DNA of 64,000 nucleotides. Origin: Kitasatospora indigofera (lineage in GTDB: Bacteria; Actinomycetota; Actinomycetes; Streptomycetales; Streptomycetaceae). Positions 61,900 through 64,000 of this stretch are shown piece after piece (within the stretch, counting starts at the first letter, position 1; each line of letters begins with the position of its first letter). The notes beneath the pieces were generated by a model. The model saw nothing but the letters and a program-made list of their open reading frames with translations, ran no database searches and was not told the DNA's origin. The DNA is taken from positions 1-64,000 of the forward strand of contig NZ_BNBO01000025.1 in the NCBI RefSeq assembly GCF_014655955.1. The letters run 5' to 3'. A program made the position numbers and the translations under genes.

Positions 61900-61907
61900 G
61901 GCGTTCC

Positions 61908-62783
61908 TTATTTCTGCGTGCGGTCGAGGAAGTCGGCTATCAGCGGCGCGATTTCGGGGAGGTTCTCCTCCAGCGCGAAGTGGCCGGTGTCGAAGAGGTG
62001 CAGTTCGGCCTGGGGCACGTCGCGCAGGTAGGCGCGGGCGCCGGGCTCGGTGAAGAAGGCGTCGCCGCGGCCCCAGACGATCAGCGTGGGCGGCTGGGCG
62101 GTGCGCAGCCACTCCTGCCAGGCGGGGTAGTGGCCCAGGTTGGAGTGGTAGTCGAGGGCGAGCTCGACCTGGATGTCCTTGCGGCCGGGCAGGTCGAGGA
62201 AGTGCTGGTCGAGGGTCCAGCTGTCGGGCGCGACGGCCGCCGGGTCGGTGGTTCCGCCCTCGTACTGACCCCGCGTCATGTCGAGGGTGAGCAGGCCGCG
62301 CACCCGCTCCTCGGCGCCCTCGACGCCGGGCCGGTTGGCGATGAAGTCGAGGGCGAGGCCGGAGAGCCCCTCCTCGTAGGCGTTGCCGTTCTGGACCACC
62401 AGGCCGGTGATCCGTTCCGGGTGGCGGGTGGCCAGTCGCAGCCCCACGGGGGCGCCGAAGTCGAAGATGTACATCGCGAACCGGTCCAGCCCGAGGACCA
62501 GGCAGAAGTCCTCGACCACGTCGGCCAGTCCGTCGAAGCTGTAGCGGAAGTCGGCGGGTGCCGGGCTGTCGCTGAAGCCGAAGCCGGGGTAGTCCGGGGC
62601 GATCAGGCGGAACCGGCTGCCGAGGGCGTCGAACAGCCGGCGGAACTGGTGCGAGGCGGACGGGAATCCGTGCAGCAGCAGGAGGACCGGGGCGTCGGCG
62701 GGCCCCGCCTCGCGGTAGAAGATCCGCAGTCCGCCGGCCTCGGCGTAGCGGTGTCTGATGTGCGGGAGTGCCAGTTCGGTCAT
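61908..62783 (-). CDS. Alpha/beta hydrolase, dehalogenase/epoxide-hydrolase branch
   Basis: 291 residues. HGFPSASHQFR forms the oxyanion region, the nucleophile is Asp in IFDFGAPVG (as in haloalkane dehalogenases and epoxide hydrolases), and the catalytic His is in DTGHFALEE. First gene of a two-gene operon with the flavodoxin and divergent from a TetR regulator, which suggests inducible detoxification. Confidence 0.88.
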   Translation of the reverse strand: MTELALPHIRHRYAEAGGLRIFYREAGPADAPVLLLLHGFPSASHQFRRLFDALGSRFRLIAPDYPGFGFSDSPAPADFRYSFDGLADVVEDFCLVLGLDRFAMYIFDFGAPVGLRLATRHPERITGLVVQNGNAYEEGLSGLALDFIANRPGVEGAEERVRGLLTLDMTRGQYEGGTTDPAAVAPDSWTLDQHFLDLPGRKDIQVELALDYHSNLGHYPAWQEWLRTAQPPTLIVWGRGDAFFTEPGARAYLRDVPQAELHLFDTGHFALEENLPEIAPLIADFLDRTQK

Positions 62784-62844
62784 GTCACACGCTTCCCCTA
62801 AGCGGACCCGAGTTGGATTAGCCTGATGGTGGCAGACCCCTCAT

Positions 62845-62870
62845 ACAAAGACAACGGGAGTTTCGTTTGT
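62845..62870. promoter_or_regulatory. TetR operator overlapping the tetR start
   Basis: ACAAAGACAAC and GTTTCGTTTGT are inverted arms (8 of 11 match) around GGGA, covering the ribosome site and TTG start of tetR and the upstream region of the divergent hydrolase. Confidence 0.6.
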
Positions 62871-63490
62871 CTCACGCCCCGGAAGGGAAGCCCGGCACCG
62901 TGCGCCCCGGCGGACGGACCGCCCGCACCCGCACCGACGTACTGGCGGCCACCCGGGCGGAGTTGACCGACACCGGTCTCGCCCGGATGACCGTCGAGAA
63001 GGTCGCGGCCCGCGCCGGGGTCGCCAAGACCACCGTGTACGCCCGCTGGCGCGACATCTCCGGCCTGATCGTCGACCTGCTCTCCGAACTGACCGTCCGG
63101 ACCGTGCCGGTGCCCGACACCGGATCGCTGGAGGAGGACCTGCGGCAGCTGGCCCGCAGCCTGCTGGAGCTCTTCCGGTCCACCGAGGACCTGGTGATGT
63201 TCGAGGCGATCTTCGCCACCGCGCTGCACGACCGGGAGGCCAGGGAGGCGCTCTCCGCCTTCTACGCCTTCCGGCTGGACGCCAGCGCCGCACTGGTCGA
63301 CCGCGCCGCGGCCCGCGGCGAAGTCCCGCCCGGCACCGACCGGTTGGAGGTGATCCGGACCTTGTCCTCGGCCTTCTACTACCGACGGTTCATCAGCGGC
63401 GAGCCGGTCACCGAACGGGACGCGGACCGCGCGGCGGCGGTGGCGGCGCACTCGGCGCGGGCCGGACTGCTGGTGGTGCCCCCGGCCTGA
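62867..63490 (+). CDS. TetR-family regulator
   Basis: 207 residues. The N-terminal helix-turn-helix (MTVEKVAARAGVAKTTVYARW) is typical; the C-terminal ligand domain is helical. TTG 62867 is chosen because GGGAG lies 6 nt before it; the next start (GTG 62900) has no such site. It probably represses itself and the divergent hydrolase-flavodoxin operon. Confidence 0.9.
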   Translation: MSHAPEGKPGTVRPGGRTARTRTDVLAATRAELTDTGLARMTVEKVAARAGVAKTTVYARWRDISGLIVDLLSELTVRTVPVPDTGSLEEDLRQLARSLLELFRSTEDLVMFEAIFATALHDREAREALSAFYAFRLDASAALVDRAAARGEVPPGTDRLEVIRTLSSAFYYRRFISGEPVTERDADRAAAVAAHSARAGLLVVPPA

Positions 63491-63544
63491 CGCACGCCCC
63501 ACGGGCGCACCACCGCCCCCTCCGGCCCGGGCGCTGGAGCCCGG

Positions 63545-64000
63545 TCAGCCCGCCTCGACCAGCCGGTCCAGCACCGCCGGCATCTCGCGGACGCCGCCCG
63601 CCGCGGTCGGCGAGGTGCGGTAGCGTCCGCCCACGACCACGCTCGGCAGCTCGTCGATCTCGTACCGCCGGAACAGCTCGGCGGCCTCCGAGGTCTGCCG
63701 GCCGACCTCCGCCGACCGGTAGGCCGCACGGAACGCCCCTCCGTCGACACCCTGGCGCACGGCCCAGGCGGTGGCGGCGTCCTCGGTGGTGACGTCCTCC
63801 TTCTGCTCCCGGACCGATCGGTAGACGGCGAGCTGGAGCCGCTCCACCTCGCCGAGCCGCTCCAGCGCGTAGTAGAGCCGGGCGTGGCCGAGCTGCCGGC
63901 CCTCGCCCGGGCTGCCCTGCCAGACGGCCGGGACCCGGCGCAGCACCACGTCGGCACCGTGGCGCCGGGCCCAGTCCTGCAACGGCTGCTCCAGCTGCTG
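63545..64000 (-). CDS. DsbA-like thioredoxin-fold protein (5' end beyond window)
   Basis: The last 151 codons or so of a gene that continues past 64000. The sequence QQLEQPLQDWARRHGADVVL, the following helical insertion, and the cis-Pro strand ELPSVVVGGRYRTS fit the DsbA family. The CxxC active site would lie outside the window. The stop is at 63545, convergent with tetR. Confidence 0.75.
   Translation of the reverse strand, partial: QQLEQPLQDWARRHGADVVLRRVPAVWQGSPGEGRQLGHARLYYALERLGEVERLQLAVYRSVREQKEDVTTEDAATAWAVRQGVDGGAFRAAYRSAEVGRQTSEAAELFRRYEIDELPSVVVGGRYRTSPTAAGGVREMPAVLDRLVEAG

Overview
The window comes from a very high-GC actinomycete, almost certainly a streptomycete (Streptomyces or Kitasatospora). 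This rests on the GC-saturated third codon positions, the crr-ptsI pair with a DasR-like site, a gylR-glpF-glpK-glpD glycerol operon, an NsdA-type regulator, a DUF397 protein, a small RRHLDL-type leader peptide, and many start codons lying 6-8 nt after a TANNNT box (leaderless mRNAs). No tRNA, CRISPR array, insertion sequence or phage gene was seen. It reads as ordinary chromosome, with two unusual gene cassettes.

Layout. 1-240: leader and promoter region of an rRNA operon that would run leftwards out of the window (boxA-like element on the minus strand). 330-2930: PTS genes crr and ptsI with a strong terminator. 3013-5031: acetoacetyl-CoA synthetase. 5154-10402: a four-gene minus-strand cassette made of an NrtR-like Nudix/winged-helix regulator, a J-domain pseudokinase, a vWA protein and an adenylosuccinate-synthetase-like protein fused to a Nudix domain. 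10667-11767: homocysteine methyltransferase. 12020-17738: glycerol regulon with two matching GylR-type operators. 17760-22277: MFS transporter, then gntP-gntK with divergent gntR. 22471-25353: small membrane protein, old yellow enzyme with divergent ArsR regulator, metallophosphoesterase. 25516-32690: a three-gene MukFEB/Mks/Wadjet-like SMC complex with no fourth nuclease subunit. 33087-36843: cystathionine beta-synthase, lipoprotein, secreted IPT/TIG protein, membrane protein. 36994-39295: 5-oxoprolinase pxpABC. 39323-43856: alpha/beta hydrolase with PadR regulator, DUF4396 protein under a CsoR-type site, methyltransferase, UppP. 43997-53071: HEAT-repeat protein, PAS protein, NsdA-family regulator, APH-fold protein, SfnB-like flavoenzyme with Cys leader peptide, conserved hypotheticals, DUF397. 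53427-61170: DhaM-like PTS protein, Nudix hydrolase, surface-glycan genes (sugar transferase, polysaccharide deacetylase), racemase, HpnB-type glycosyltransferase, methyltransferase. 61294-64000: flavodoxin and alpha/beta hydrolase with divergent TetR, and a DsbA-like gene cut by the window edge.

How they fit together. PTS (EI, EIIA, DhaM), glycerol, gluconate and acetoacetate genes make the window rich in carbon uptake and its control, with local regulators whose palindromic operators can be read directly. The best candidates for an undescribed system are the NrtR/J-pseudokinase/vWA/AdSS-Nudix cassette, which looks like a regulated nucleotide- or NAD-derivative pathway, and the nuclease-less SMC-like trio. 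Functions are inferred from motifs and context only; no database search was possible.
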